From Pseudomonas saudiphocaensis (GTDB lineage Bacteria > Pseudomonadota > Gammaproteobacteria > Pseudomonadales > Pseudomonadaceae), in the NCBI RefSeq assembly GCF_000756775.1, contig NZ_CCSF01000001.1, positions 744,001 to 808,000 of the forward strand: a DNA stretch of 64,000 nucleotides. Reading direction: 5' to 3'. A program made the translations under genes and the position numbers. Of this stretch, positions 28,373 through 36,850 are shown in pieces (position 1 is the first letter of the stretch; the number at the start of each line of letters is the position of its first letter). The notes beneath the pieces are model-generated. The model was not told the origin of the DNA, did not search any database, and saw only the letters and a program-made list of their open reading frames with translations.

Positions 28373-29440
28373 TTGAGTCATTACGATCTGGACCCCCTGA
28401 CAGCTCTGCAGGCCAAGGAGCAGGCACAAAAACTGGCGTTTGCACCGGTGGCTTTCCAGGCGGCGCGCAGCCTTCTAGAGCTGGGCATTCTGGCAATGCT
28501 CGACGAGGCCGGTACCCAGGGGCTGACAGCGAAGCAGGTGGCCGCCGGCAGTGGAGTATCCGAGTACGGCGTAAAGGTGCTGCTGGACATGGGCTTGAGT
28601 GCGCTGATCGTAACCTGTCAGGGCGATGCCTACCGGCTGGCACGCATCGGTCATTTTCTGCTGCACGATGCGATGACGCGCATCAACATGGATTTCACCG
28701 CCGACGTCTGTTACCGAGCGATGACGCATCTAAGCGCGGCCATCCGCAACGGTCGCCCTGAAGGCCTGAAAGAGCTGGGCGATTGGCCGAACATCTATGA
28801 AGGTCTGGCTCAGCTGCCTGAGCCGCCGCGGCAGAGCTGGTTTGCCTTTGACCATTACTACAGTGACCAGGCTTTTCCCGAGCTGCTCAAGCGAGTGTTC
28901 GCTCGCAAGCCCAAACGTATCGTCGATATCGGCGGCAATACCGGCCGCTGGTCATTGCAGTGTTGCGCTCATGACTCTGAGGTCGAAGTCACCATCGTGG
29001 ATTTGCCACGTCAGCTTGCCCTGGCAATGGAAAACGCTCGCGAGCAGGGCTTCGCCGACCGGATTCACGGCCATCCGATGAATATCCTCGACGAAAGCCA
29101 GGCGCTGCCCGAGAACGCCGATGTCTGGTGGATGAGCCAGTTTCTCGATTGCTTCTCGCCCATGGAGATCCTGCGCATTCTGCGTCGGGTTCGCGCTGCC
29201 ATGCGGCCGGAAGCCAGCGTCTACATTCTGGAACTGTTCTGGGACCGCCAGCAGTTCGAAGCGGCGGCTTACAGCCTCAATGCCACTTCGCTGTATTTCA
29301 CCTGTCTGGCCAACGGCAACAGCCGCTTTTATCGCAGTGACGACTTCCTGGCCATTGTCGAGGAGGCCGGTTTTGCTATCGACGAGCAAGTCGACGGCAT
29401 CGGGCTGGGGCACACGCTGCTGCGGCTAAGCGCAGTTTGA
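28373..29440 (+). CDS. SAM-dependent methyltransferase with N-terminal winged helix
   Basis: 355 residues, O-methyltransferase-like architecture. An N-terminal winged-helix dimerisation region (residues about 30-100: LGILAMLDEAGTQGLTAKQVAAGSGVSEYG) is followed by a Rossmann SAM domain with motif I VDIGGNTGRWSLQC and the acidic VTIVDLP strand, then FLDCFSPMEILRILRRV. The start was set at TTG 28373: an AAGGAG sequence ends 8 bases upstream and the product starts cleanly (SHYDLDPLTALQ), whereas the open frame upstream has no such site. Substrate unknown. Confidence 0.8.
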   Translation: MSHYDLDPLTALQAKEQAQKLAFAPVAFQAARSLLELGILAMLDEAGTQGLTAKQVAAGSGVSEYGVKVLLDMGLSALIVTCQGDAYRLARIGHFLLHDAMTRINMDFTADVCYRAMTHLSAAIRNGRPEGLKELGDWPNIYEGLAQLPEPPRQSWFAFDHYYSDQAFPELLKRVFARKPKRIVDIGGNTGRWSLQCCAHDSEVEVTIVDLPRQLALAMENAREQGFADRIHGHPMNILDESQALPENADVWWMSQFLDCFSPMEILRILRRVRAAMRPEASVYILELFWDRQQFEAAAYSLNATSLYFTCLANGNSRFYRSDDFLAIVEEAGFAIDEQVDGIGLGHTLLRLSAV

Positions 29441-29449
29441 GCTTGCACT

Positions 29450-29866
29450 TCAACGGTTGCCCTTGAACCAGTCCCACAAGCCCAGGGAATGGTTGGGCAG
29501 CAGGTCGATGCCCAGAGCGGATTTCAGAACATAGAGCGCGACAAAACCCAGCAGCGCGGAGAAGAACAGGAACAGCGTAATCGCGCCCGCCTTGGCTGCC
29601 ATCGAAAGCTTTTCCTGTGCGCGTGACAGGTTGCGCTTGTTGCGGCCGCCAATCACCACGAAATAGTACTGGGTTCGCCAGAGCGAGAAGGTTCCGCGCA
29701 GGTCCAGCTTGTGCCGTGCCCAGGAACGAGTGGCGAGCGCACTGCGCAAGCCGCGTAGCTGTTCGTCGGAGAAGCTGTCACGCAGCTCTTCGGGGAGCCG
29801 CTGCTTCAGCCCGATCACGAAGGGGTCGTGCTCGAGAGTGCTTTGGGTCGAGTCGGGTGGGGTCAT
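29450..29866 (-). CDS. Conserved hypothetical membrane protein
   Basis: 138 residues from the ATG in 29864-29866 (MTPPDSTQSTLEHDPF). A soluble N-terminal part with SFSDEQLRGLRSALATRSWARHKLDLRGTF is followed by SLWRTQYYFVVIGGRNKRNLSR and one C-terminal membrane helix (ITLFLFFSALLGFVALYVL). In P. aeruginosa relatives carry the misleading label 3-phosphoshikimate 1-carboxyvinyltransferase; nothing here resembles that enzyme. Function unknown. Confidence 0.75.
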   Translation of the reverse strand: MTPPDSTQSTLEHDPFVIGLKQRLPEELRDSFSDEQLRGLRSALATRSWARHKLDLRGTFSLWRTQYYFVVIGGRNKRNLSRAQEKLSMAAKAGAITLFLFFSALLGFVALYVLKSALGIDLLPNHSLGLWDWFKGNR

Positions 29867-30037
29867 GGTGAGGCCGGATGCTGAAAAAGGAGTGAATAAT
29901 AGCGGTGGGGCCGGATGTTTACGCTCGGTATCGGATAAATCGTGACCCACGAACGAAACGTTTTGTAAGGGGATGGATTGAACGCAACGGCAGGATGGCT
30001 ATCGATAGTGTCCACTATCAGCATGAAGGAGCCTGTT

Positions 30038-30547
30038 TTGTCTCGCGTTCTTTTTCTTACCGGGTTGTTGGCGCTTCCTGCATTTGCCGCTGAACCCGTT
30101 CTGTACGGCCGTTACGAACACATCAAGGTTGAAGAGATTGGCAAGGTCCTGCCTGCCAAGATGGACACCGGGGCCATGACCGCATCGCTGTCGGCGCGCG
30201 ATATCGAACGCTTTCAGCGCGACGGTGAAGACTGGATTCGCTTCCGTTTGGCCGTTGAAAACGCCGACGACACGCTCTACGAAATGCCTCTGATCGGTGT
30301 CAGCCAGATCAAGTCGCGCGCCGAAGAGCTGGATGAGGTCGATCTCGACGGTGAGCCGCCCCGGGTCGAACGTCCGCTGATCAGCATGCAGCTGTGCATT
30401 GGCAGCGAACTCCGTGAGACCGAGGTAAACCTCACTGATCGCAGCCATTTCAGCTACCCGCTGCTGATCGGCGCCAAAACCATCCGCGATCTGGGCGCTG
30501 CAATCGACCCGGCGGATAAATACACCGCAGGCCAGCCGACCTGCTGA
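30038..30547 (+). CDS. Exported retropepsin-like (RimK/LysX-associated) protease family protein
   Basis: 169 residues, family annotated as ATP-dependent zinc protease or retropepsin-like protein (DUF785). The TTG at 30038 is preferred: AAGGAG ends 6 bases before it and the product begins with a good signal peptide (SRVLFLTGLLALPAFA/AEP). The family active-site motif is in AKMDTGAMTASLSA, similar to the DTGA of aspartic proteases, and the ending LLIGAKTIRDLGAAIDP is conserved. An ATG at 30023 in the same frame is the alternative. Probably periplasmic; substrate unknown. Confidence 0.82.
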   Translation: MSRVLFLTGLLALPAFAAEPVLYGRYEHIKVEEIGKVLPAKMDTGAMTASLSARDIERFQRDGEDWIRFRLAVENADDTLYEMPLIGVSQIKSRAEELDEVDLDGEPPRVERPLISMQLCIGSELRETEVNLTDRSHFSYPLLIGAKTIRDLGAAIDPADKYTAGQPTC

Positions 30548-30575
30548 TACAGCGCAGGCGTTCGCGCCGTAGACC

Positions 30576-31889
30576 CTAGCCGATCGCCTGCAGAGCCTGG
30601 GCCAGACTGATGAAGTCAGGGCGCTCTGCGGGGCTGCCCAGGCACTGGTGCTTGAGGCGGGTCATTTGCTTCAGGCGCGAGTCGTTAGCGCTGTCGCAAC
30701 GATCCAGCAGTTCTTCCAAGAGATAGCCGAACGCCCTTGCTTCAAGTCGCTGCAACTTCCGCCCCTGCTCGCTAAGCGGGTCGTGAAAAGAAGCGGCACC
30801 GAAGTCGCTCAGCAAGGGTTTTCCCGAGGGATCGACAAGCAGGTTGTGCCCATAAAGGTCGCCATGAAGAATGCCGCGCCCATGCAGGTGCGTGATGGCA
30901 TTGGCCACCCCGGCAGCGATGCGCACAGCCTGATCGACGGTAAAGCGTTGCTGCGGCGCATAGCAGTCTCGCGTGCAGCTGGCGAGCGATGGCGGGTCAG
31001 CGAGTACCTGGAAGACGGGATCGATCAGCTCCATCAGCAAACCTGGCGGAGCCTCTTCCTGCTCAGCCAGGGGCCCGGCTACTCGAACCAGATTGGAGTG
31101 CTCGCCGGCTGCAATGCATGCCGCCATTTCGCTGTGGGGCAGGCCATCGCTGGTCAGGCTGCCCTTGAACAGTTTGACGGCCATTGCCCTGGCTGGTTGG
31201 TGAGGGGCTTGCCAAGTGGCGCCATGGATCACGCCTGAAGCGCCCTGGCCAATTACCTCGCCCAGAGCCAGCTGATCACGTTGAATCGGCGGCACAGGGT
31301 GTTGCGCCAGCACCTCGGCTTCCATGGCGTCGCTAAAAGGATTGCCGGCAAAGGCGAGCCAGCTCAGACGCGGCATATCCAGCAGCCAGTCGGGCAGTTC
31401 CGGCAGCTGGTTGGCTGCGATGCGCAACAATTCCAGTTGATGGCAGTTGGCGAGCGACGCCGGCAATGACTGCAGGCGATTGCCGGCCAGCATCAGCTTC
31501 TGCAATCGCTCGCAGTGTCCGATTTCCTCTGGCAGTTGTTCAAGCCGGTTATCGGTGAGGATCAGCCAGCGCAGTTTCGGCGGCAGCGCTGCGGCAGGCA
31601 GGTGGCGGATACGATTGGCCTTGAAGCCCACCATTTCCAACGCGCTGCACTGGCCCAGGATCGCCGGGACTTCCTCGAAGGCGTTGTCGGAACAGAACAG
31701 GATGCGCAGCTTCTTCAGCCGTGGCAGGTTATCCGGCAGGCTCGAAAGCTGGTTGCCGGAGAGATTGAGTACTTCCAGGCTGTCGGCCAGATCGAAGATT
31801 TCTTCGGGAAACTGCGTCAGGCCGGCCGAGAGATCGAGTCGGCTGATGCCTGAAAGCTCGCCGCGCTGGAGCCGTTCCAAGGTGTGCAT
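30576..31889 (-). CDS. Leucine-rich repeat protein with C-terminal protein kinase-like domain
   Basis: 437 residues in two parts. Residues about 1-200 hold some seven LRRs of about 23 residues (LEVLNLSGNQLSSLPDNLP, KLRILFCSDNAFEEVP, LRWLILTDNRLEQLPEEIG). Residues about 205-437 are an atypical kinase: G-loop GQGASGVIHG, Lys in AMAVKLFKG, catalytic loop HGRGILHGDLYGHNLL with HGD replacing HRD, and DFG in LLSDFGAASF. No signal peptide or membrane segment, so cytoplasmic. Such LRR-kinase proteins occur in Pseudomonas but their target is unknown. Convergent with the preceding gene. Confidence 0.88.
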   Translation of the reverse strand: MHTLERLQRGELSGISRLDLSAGLTQFPEEIFDLADSLEVLNLSGNQLSSLPDNLPRLKKLRILFCSDNAFEEVPAILGQCSALEMVGFKANRIRHLPAAALPPKLRWLILTDNRLEQLPEEIGHCERLQKLMLAGNRLQSLPASLANCHQLELLRIAANQLPELPDWLLDMPRLSWLAFAGNPFSDAMEAEVLAQHPVPPIQRDQLALGEVIGQGASGVIHGATWQAPHQPARAMAVKLFKGSLTSDGLPHSEMAACIAAGEHSNLVRVAGPLAEQEEAPPGLLMELIDPVFQVLADPPSLASCTRDCYAPQQRFTVDQAVRIAAGVANAITHLHGRGILHGDLYGHNLLVDPSGKPLLSDFGAASFHDPLSEQGRKLQRLEARAFGYLLEELLDRCDSANDSRLKQMTRLKHQCLGSPAERPDFISLAQALQAIG

Positions 31890-31943
31890 ATCGGTTCTCG
31901 TCAGAATGGGTCCGTTAAGACCGGCAGCGGCGCAGGTGGTGCC

Positions 31944-32981
31944 TCAAGCGCTGGCAATTTTTCTCGGTCCCTTGCGGGCGCGTTCGGCACGGGCACGCAA
32001 TTGGCCGCAGCCGCCATCGATATCCTGGCCAGCGGAGTTGCGTACCTTGGTCAGCACGCCGTTTTCGTGCAGGTAGCGCATGATCTGGTGAATGCGGTCC
32101 GTGCTGGGCCGCTTGTAGGCGTCATCGTCCAGGCTGTTGTAGGGGATGACGTTCATGATGGCGAACTTGCCCCTGAGCAGCCGGATGATGCCGTCCATTT
32201 CCGCCTGGCTGTCGTTGATCCCTTCGAGCAGCGTCCATTGGTACTGGATCGGATAGTCCACCAGCCGCGCATAGGCTTCGCCCAACTCGACCAGCTCTGC
32301 CGGATCGATCTTCGGCGCACGGGGCAGCAGCGCCTCGCGCAGCGTTGCATCGGTGCTGTGCAGCGACAGTGCCAGAGCTGGCTTGATCTTCTGTTGTGGC
32401 AGTTGCTCGAAAATCCTCGGATCACCCACGCTGGAGAAAACCAGGTTCTTGTGTGCAATGCCGCCTTCGCTGCCCAGCAGATTGATGGCTTCGAGCACGT
32501 TGTCGAGGTTGTGTGCCGGCTCGCCCATGCCCATGAACACCACTTTTTTCACCGGGCGAAAACGGCGGGCGAGGGCAACCTGAGCGACGATCTCCGCGCT
32601 ACCTAGCTGGCGTAGCAGGCCGCTCTTGCCTGTCATGCAGAACACGCAGCCCACCGCACAGCCGATCTGGCTGGAAACGCACAGACCGCCACGCGGCAGC
32701 AGCACGCTCTCTACCATCTGGCCGTCGGCCAATGCCACTAACAGCCGGGCGGAACCGTCCGCTGCCGGATGTTCGGAGCTCAAACGTGCCAGCCCCTCCA
32801 CCACCGTGCTGACCGCAGGCAGGCCATTGCGTACCGACAGGGGCAGGAAGTCTTCGCTTTTCTGGTGGCGAATACCTGCGTCCAGTGGCTGGCCCTGGAG
32901 CCAGGCACGGGTCATCCGGCCAATGTGTACGGGCTTGGCGCCAATGTCGGCCAGTTGTTGGTGGATGTGGGGAATACGCAT
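31944..32981 (-). CDS. RlmN/Cfr-family radical SAM RNA methyltransferase, short paralogue
   Basis: 345-residue radical SAM enzyme of the dual-specificity RlmN/Cfr class. The [4Fe-4S] motif is C-X3-C-X2-C at Cys108, Cys112, Cys115 (GCAVGCVFC). The additional cysteines used in methyl transfer are both present: Cys101 in GLCVSSQIG and Cys325 in DIDGGCGQLR. The first cluster cysteine is about 17 residues nearer the N-terminus than in E. coli RlmN, so the accessory N-terminal domain is shortened. It sits beside metH/cti as in P. aeruginosa, which has a separate RlmN. RNA target unknown. Confidence 0.88.
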   Translation of the reverse strand: MRIPHIHQQLADIGAKPVHIGRMTRAWLQGQPLDAGIRHQKSEDFLPLSVRNGLPAVSTVVEGLARLSSEHPAADGSARLLVALADGQMVESVLLPRGGLCVSSQIGCAVGCVFCMTGKSGLLRQLGSAEIVAQVALARRFRPVKKVVFMGMGEPAHNLDNVLEAINLLGSEGGIAHKNLVFSSVGDPRIFEQLPQQKIKPALALSLHSTDATLREALLPRAPKIDPAELVELGEAYARLVDYPIQYQWTLLEGINDSQAEMDGIIRLLRGKFAIMNVIPYNSLDDDAYKRPSTDRIHQIMRYLHENGVLTKVRNSAGQDIDGGCGQLRARAERARKGPRKIASA

Positions 32982-33022
32982 AGGGCGCGCATTCTATGCG
33001 CGCAGCGGGCGGCCCGCCAGAT

Positions 33023-34168
33023 TCATTCGGCGAAACGGCGGCTGCCCAGGACCAGCCCGGCGAGCATCAGGGCAACCAGACCGAACGCCAGAGTTAGTGA
33101 CGCGTAGTGGGCGACCAGGCCCATCAGTGCCGGACCGGCCAGTACCCCGGCAAAGCCGATGGTGGTGGCGGCAGTCACGGCCTGGTGTACCGGCATGATC
33201 TGCTGCCGGCTCAGCGAGGAAATCAGCACTGGCGAGACGTTGGCACAGCCCAGCCCGCACAGCCCGTAGCCCAGCAACGCGAACGCCCAATGTTCCGTGA
33301 ACAGCCCTATGGCAATGCCGACGGCGGCGAGCAAACCGCCCAGGCTGATTACCCGCGCCGTACCCAGGGCATGGATCAGCGGGGCGCCGGTGAAGCGGGC
33401 GATGGTCACCATCAGCGCAAAACTGGCGTACCCCAGACCGCCCAAGGCCGTATCCAGGGCTTTCCGTTCGGTCAGATACAGTGCGCTCCAATCCAGCACG
33501 GCGCCCTCTGCCAGATACACGACGAAACACAGGGCGCCGGCCAGCAAAACCATGCCTGTGGGCCGGACAAACGCCATGCCACCCGCAGGCGCGCGGTCAC
33601 GCAGAAAGCCGCGAGCTACCAGCAGATTGGCCAGCACAATCAGGGCCATCATCAGCAGCGTGCCGGTTTCTGGAGCCAGCCCAAGGCTTAGCGCAAGGGT
33701 CAAGGCCAGCGCACCGCAGATCGAGCCCAGGCTGAACATGCCGTGAAAGTTGGACATGTGACGCCTGCCGGTCTCGCGCTCAATAAGTACGCCCTGAATG
33801 TTCAGCACCACATCGATAACGCCCAGGCTACCGCCGAGACAGAACAGCGCCAGGCCCAGGACCCAGATCGAATCGGTCAATGCCACCGCAGCAAGGGCCA
33901 AAGCCAGGAATGCGACGCTGGCAAGCACCACCGGCCGTATCCCGTGACGGTTCACCAGCACCCCCGAGAGCGGCATCCAGCTCAGCGAGCCGATGCCAAT
34001 GCACAACAGCAGCGAGCCGAATAGCGCATCGCTCATCTCGATACGTCCACGCACATAGGGCACCAGGGGCGCCCAGATGGATAGCCCGAAGCCCGCCATG
34101 AAAAAACCAACGCGGGTAGCGTTGCGGGCCGCAGGAGATGCGGCATCGGCGGAGCAGGGGGCGGACAT
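33023..34168 (-). CDS. MFS transporter
   Basis: 381-residue major facilitator with about 12 hydrophobic segments. Start at the ATG in 34166-34168 (MSAPCSADAASPAARNATRVGFF); open frame upstream is unlikely because it would lack a ribosome site. Recognisable segments are GFGLSIWAPLVPYVRGRIEMSD and SWMPLSGVLVNRHGIRPV (MFS motif A region). Resembles the BceM/YbjJ-like MFS group; substrate unknown. Separated by 41 bases from the RlmN-like gene on the same strand. Confidence 0.85.
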   Translation of the reverse strand: MSAPCSADAASPAARNATRVGFFMAGFGLSIWAPLVPYVRGRIEMSDALFGSLLLCIGIGSLSWMPLSGVLVNRHGIRPVVLASVAFLALALAAVALTDSIWVLGLALFCLGGSLGVIDVVLNIQGVLIERETGRRHMSNFHGMFSLGSICGALALTLALSLGLAPETGTLLMMALIVLANLLVARGFLRDRAPAGGMAFVRPTGMVLLAGALCFVVYLAEGAVLDWSALYLTERKALDTALGGLGYASFALMVTIARFTGAPLIHALGTARVISLGGLLAAVGIAIGLFTEHWAFALLGYGLCGLGCANVSPVLISSLSRQQIMPVHQAVTAATTIGFAGVLAGPALMGLVAHYASLTLAFGLVALMLAGLVLGSRRFAE

Positions 34169-34419
34169 GGCATGACCTCGAAAAAAGCGCGGCGCATTAT
34201 CTATGAATTCAGGTCGCAAGAACTGGTGCAACCTGCTTTCCAACAACAGGTCCTAAGCTGACAGCCGCCGAGCCAGATACCGTGCATGAAGGATCTGTGG
34301 TCGTTTCACCACGTCCGCGCCGGCTCGGCCCTTCGGGTTGCGCAGCAACGCGGATTGCGCTGATACGGCAACAGCCCCTAATCTTCCGCCTTTCCCAGCA
34401 ATGCGGTCCGGAGCGGTAC

Positions 34420-34722
34420 ATGAAGTTCATTCACCAACGCGAACACCTCAATGAAGATGACTATGTGATCATCGAGTGCTCGCAGCCCTGCAATATTCGC
34501 CTGATGAACGACAAGAACTTTCGCAGCTTCAGAAATGGCGGACGTCATGCCTACCACGGCGGTGCGTTCGACAAGTTTCCGGCAAAGATCAAAGTCCCCA
34601 ACACCGGTTTCTGGAACATCACCATCGACACCGTAACGCGTCGGGCCATCAGCGTGACCCGCAAACCGGCGTTGACCCATAGCATCAAGATCGTACGCAA
34701 CTCACCTTCGGAACTGCGATAA
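34420..34722 (+). CDS. DUF1883 family protein
   Basis: 100-residue soluble protein starting at ATG 34420 (MKFIHQREHLNEDDYVIIECSQPCN). The pattern NIRLMNDKNFRSFRNGGRHAYHGGAF and GFWNITIDTV matches DUF1883, a domain also found fused to TIR domains in other bacteria. Here it stands alone. The 251 bases before it hold the divergent promoters with the MFS gene; no clear motif seen. Confidence 0.83.
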   Translation: MKFIHQREHLNEDDYVIIECSQPCNIRLMNDKNFRSFRNGGRHAYHGGAFDKFPAKIKVPNTGFWNITIDTVTRRAISVTRKPALTHSIKIVRNSPSELR

Positions 34723-34749
34723 CTCCTGTCCACCCTTATCTCGACGCCT

Positions 34750-35661
34750 ATGCCTGAAACGACCTCGCGCACTACGCTGGCCCATCTCGGCATGCTGCTG
34801 TGGGCGGCGTTCGTCGGCCTGTCGTTTCCGGCGGTTGGCCTGCTCGGTGAAGGCCTGCCGCCGTTGCTGCTGACCTGTATGCGTTTCACCATCGCGGCCC
34901 TGGTGCTGGCGCCGCTGGCGTGGAAGCAGAGCGAAGGCCTGCCGAGGGTCTCGACCCTGTTGCTCTACGCGCTGATGGGGCTGTGCCTGGCCGGCTTCTT
35001 CGGCACCATGTTCTGGGCCGCGCATCGAGTCACTGCCTTATCCATGGCGACGCTGTTCGTCAGCGTGCCGTTACTGGCCTACTGCCTGGGGCGCGGTTTG
35101 GGCGTCGAGCAACCGGCAGGCCGGCTGCTGGCGGTTCTTGCCCTGGGCGCCAGCGGCGCGCTGGGCCTGGCCTGGGCGGAAAACGGCGGCAACTTCGCCG
35201 GCATGCAGCTGGGGCTGGGCGAGCTGGGGTTCTTTTTCGGCTGTGTGGCGTCAGCGCTCTATCCGGTATTGAGCAAATGGGGGCTGGCCCGTGGCGTGCT
35301 GCCGAAGCAGGCCGGGCTGCGTACCTTCTGGAGCCTGGTTTGCGGTGCTGTCCTGATCGGTTTGATGGGGCTGTTCTGGGAATCACCCGGGACGTTGCTG
35401 AGAATGAACCTTCTGGACCTGCTGCTGGTGACCTATCTGGGCGTATTTTCCAGCGCCATGACCTTTTTCCTGCAGCAACGTGCTACCTCGGTGCTGACGC
35501 CCGGTGCCGTCACGGCCTACAGCTATCTGGTGCCCTTTGTCTCGATGCTGTTGCTGTTCTTCGACCAGCCGGCCCGAATGGGCTGGCACTGGGCGCCGGG
35601 TGCCTTGCTGGTGGTGGTTGCCATCGTGCTGTTGCTGCGGCAGGAACCAGCCAGCCGCTAA
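34750..35661 (+). CDS. EamA/DMT superfamily transporter
   Basis: 303-residue exporter with ten hydrophobic segments in two EamA repeats (LWAAFVGLSFPAVGLLGEGLPP; ... FSSAMTFFLQQRATSVLTPGAV). ATG at 34750 begins MPETTSRTTLAHLG. Typical substrates of the family are amino acids or metabolites; none can be assigned. Its last four bases overlap the convergent NadR-like kinase gene. Confidence 0.88.
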   Translation: MPETTSRTTLAHLGMLLWAAFVGLSFPAVGLLGEGLPPLLLTCMRFTIAALVLAPLAWKQSEGLPRVSTLLLYALMGLCLAGFFGTMFWAAHRVTALSMATLFVSVPLLAYCLGRGLGVEQPAGRLLAVLALGASGALGLAWAENGGNFAGMQLGLGELGFFFGCVASALYPVLSKWGLARGVLPKQAGLRTFWSLVCGAVLIGLMGLFWESPGTLLRMNLLDLLLVTYLGVFSSAMTFFLQQRATSVLTPGAVTAYSYLVPFVSMLLLFFDQPARMGWHWAPGALLVVVAIVLLLRQEPASR

Positions 35662-36182
35662 ATGCCCAACAGCGCGCGGGTATGCGAAAACGCTTGCCGC
35701 TCACGCTCAGCCCAGTCACCGCCGATTTCCACAAAGGGCTGACAATGTGTCCTCAGCCAGGCCCGGCAATCGTCGTAGAACCTCAGCCGCTCAGCCAGAT
35801 CCGGCTGGCAGCGCTGCCCATCGTCATGCCAGTCGGTGCCCTCAGGTGACAGCAGCAAGTGCTGATGGTAGGGCCGCTGCAGCAGCTCGTCCTCCAGCCA
35901 GGCGGGGTAACTGCCGAACAGCGTCTGGCTCCAGAGCATATTGCTCAGCAGATGCGTATCGAGGATCAACAGGTGTGGCGCTTGCTGACGCGCGGCGTCC
36001 TCAAGTGCCAGCTGGCCGCGGGCGATGGTGGGAATGTCCGCCAGGCAGGTGTCCCGCTGCTCGGTGTCGATGAAGTCACGCACGTACTCGCCCACCAGCA
36101 AACCGCCAAAATGCTGTTGCAGACGCGCACCCAGCCAGCTTTTGCCGGCGGACTCAGGCCCGGTGAGCACCAATACCTTCAT
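35658..36182 (-). CDS. NadR-like ribosylnicotinamide kinase (P-loop ATPase)
   Basis: 174 residues from the ATG in 36180-36182 (MKVLVLTGPESAGKSWLGARL). P-loop GPESAGKS at residues 8-15; the EYVRDFI segment and LLILDTHLLSNMLWSQTLFG match the kinase domain of NadR-type proteins. It overlaps the pnuC stop by four bases (ATGA), so the pair is translationally coupled: PnuC brings nicotinamide riboside in and the kinase phosphorylates it to NMN, trapping it. The assignment rests on family and coupling; thiamine or another vitamin is a less likely alternative. Confidence 0.82.
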   Translation of the reverse strand: MKVLVLTGPESAGKSWLGARLQQHFGGLLVGEYVRDFIDTEQRDTCLADIPTIARGQLALEDAARQQAPHLLILDTHLLSNMLWSQTLFGSYPAWLEDELLQRPYHQHLLLSPEGTDWHDDGQRCQPDLAERLRFYDDCRAWLRTHCQPFVEIGGDWAERERQAFSHTRALLGI

Positions 36183-36742
36183 CGCGCGATTACCAGTACC
36201 TGACGCCATTCACGCAGCCCCATGATCGCGAGCAGGGTGAACAGTCCATAAAGCCCTGCGGTAAGCCAGTAGTCCTGCCAGGCGAAGAACCCCACGTAGA
36301 GCACATCAACGACTATCCACAGCAGCCAGCACTGCACGCGTTTGAGCGCCATTCCGAGCTGCGCCAGCAGGCTGAAGGCCGTCAGCGTGGCGTCGGGCCA
36401 GGGAAACTGGGCATCGGTATAGCGCGCCATCAAGGCACCCAATAGCACCGCGACCAGTGCGGCAACGGCAAGGCCAATCAGTACTTCCTGGGCGCTCGCG
36501 CAACTGACCTTTCGCCCGCCCCGACCTGTGTCGCCTCGCGTCCACTGCCACCAGCCGTATAGCTGCAGCAGGGCGAACACCGCGTGCAGCAGAACCTGGG
36601 AGAACAGTTTCGCCTCGAAAAAGAACCAGGCGTAGAGCGATACCATTACCAGCCCGATGGGCCAGCACCATGGATTTTGGCGGACGGTTAGCCATACGGC
36701 GATGACGCCGAGGGTTGAGGCGATGATTTCCAGAACAGACAT
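36179..36742 (-). CDS. pnuC: PnuC-type nicotinamide riboside transporter
   Basis: 187-residue inner-membrane facilitator with seven predicted membrane segments. Start at ATG in 36740-36742 (MSVLEIIASTLGVIAVWLTVRQN). Characteristic PnuC segments are NPWCWPIGLVMVSLYAWFFFEAKLFSQVLLH, LYGWWQW and the WLLWIVVDVLYVGFFAWQDYWLTAGLY region. Followed by the coupled kinase gene. An inverted repeat 36-55 bases upstream may be its operator. Confidence 0.92.
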   Translation of the reverse strand: MSVLEIIASTLGVIAVWLTVRQNPWCWPIGLVMVSLYAWFFFEAKLFSQVLLHAVFALLQLYGWWQWTRGDTGRGGRKVSCASAQEVLIGLAVAALVAVLLGALMARYTDAQFPWPDATLTAFSLLAQLGMALKRVQCWLLWIVVDVLYVGFFAWQDYWLTAGLYGLFTLLAIMGLREWRQVLVIAR

Positions 36743-36777
36743 GAGTGGCTCGGTTGAACGGTGAGTGACTTGGCATC

Positions 36778-36797
36778 GGATCACCGCGACGTGATCC
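36778..36797. promoter_or_regulatory. Candidate operator upstream of pnuC
   Basis: GGATCAC-CGCGAC-GTGATCC, perfect 7-bp arms with a 6-base centre, 36-55 bases before the pnuC start codon. A placement expected for a repressor site or a leader hairpin; it does not match a TPP or NAD riboswitch that I can recognise. Confidence 0.4.
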
Positions 36798-36850
36798 CGC
36801 TGCAAGTAAGGAAAAGACGACTCAAGGGGTGAGGGTTTGCTCCAGCAGCT

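Noticed and set aside
36743-36850. TPP or NAD riboswitch before pnuC
   Set aside because: Only a simple hairpin is visible; the conserved riboswitch cores are not present.
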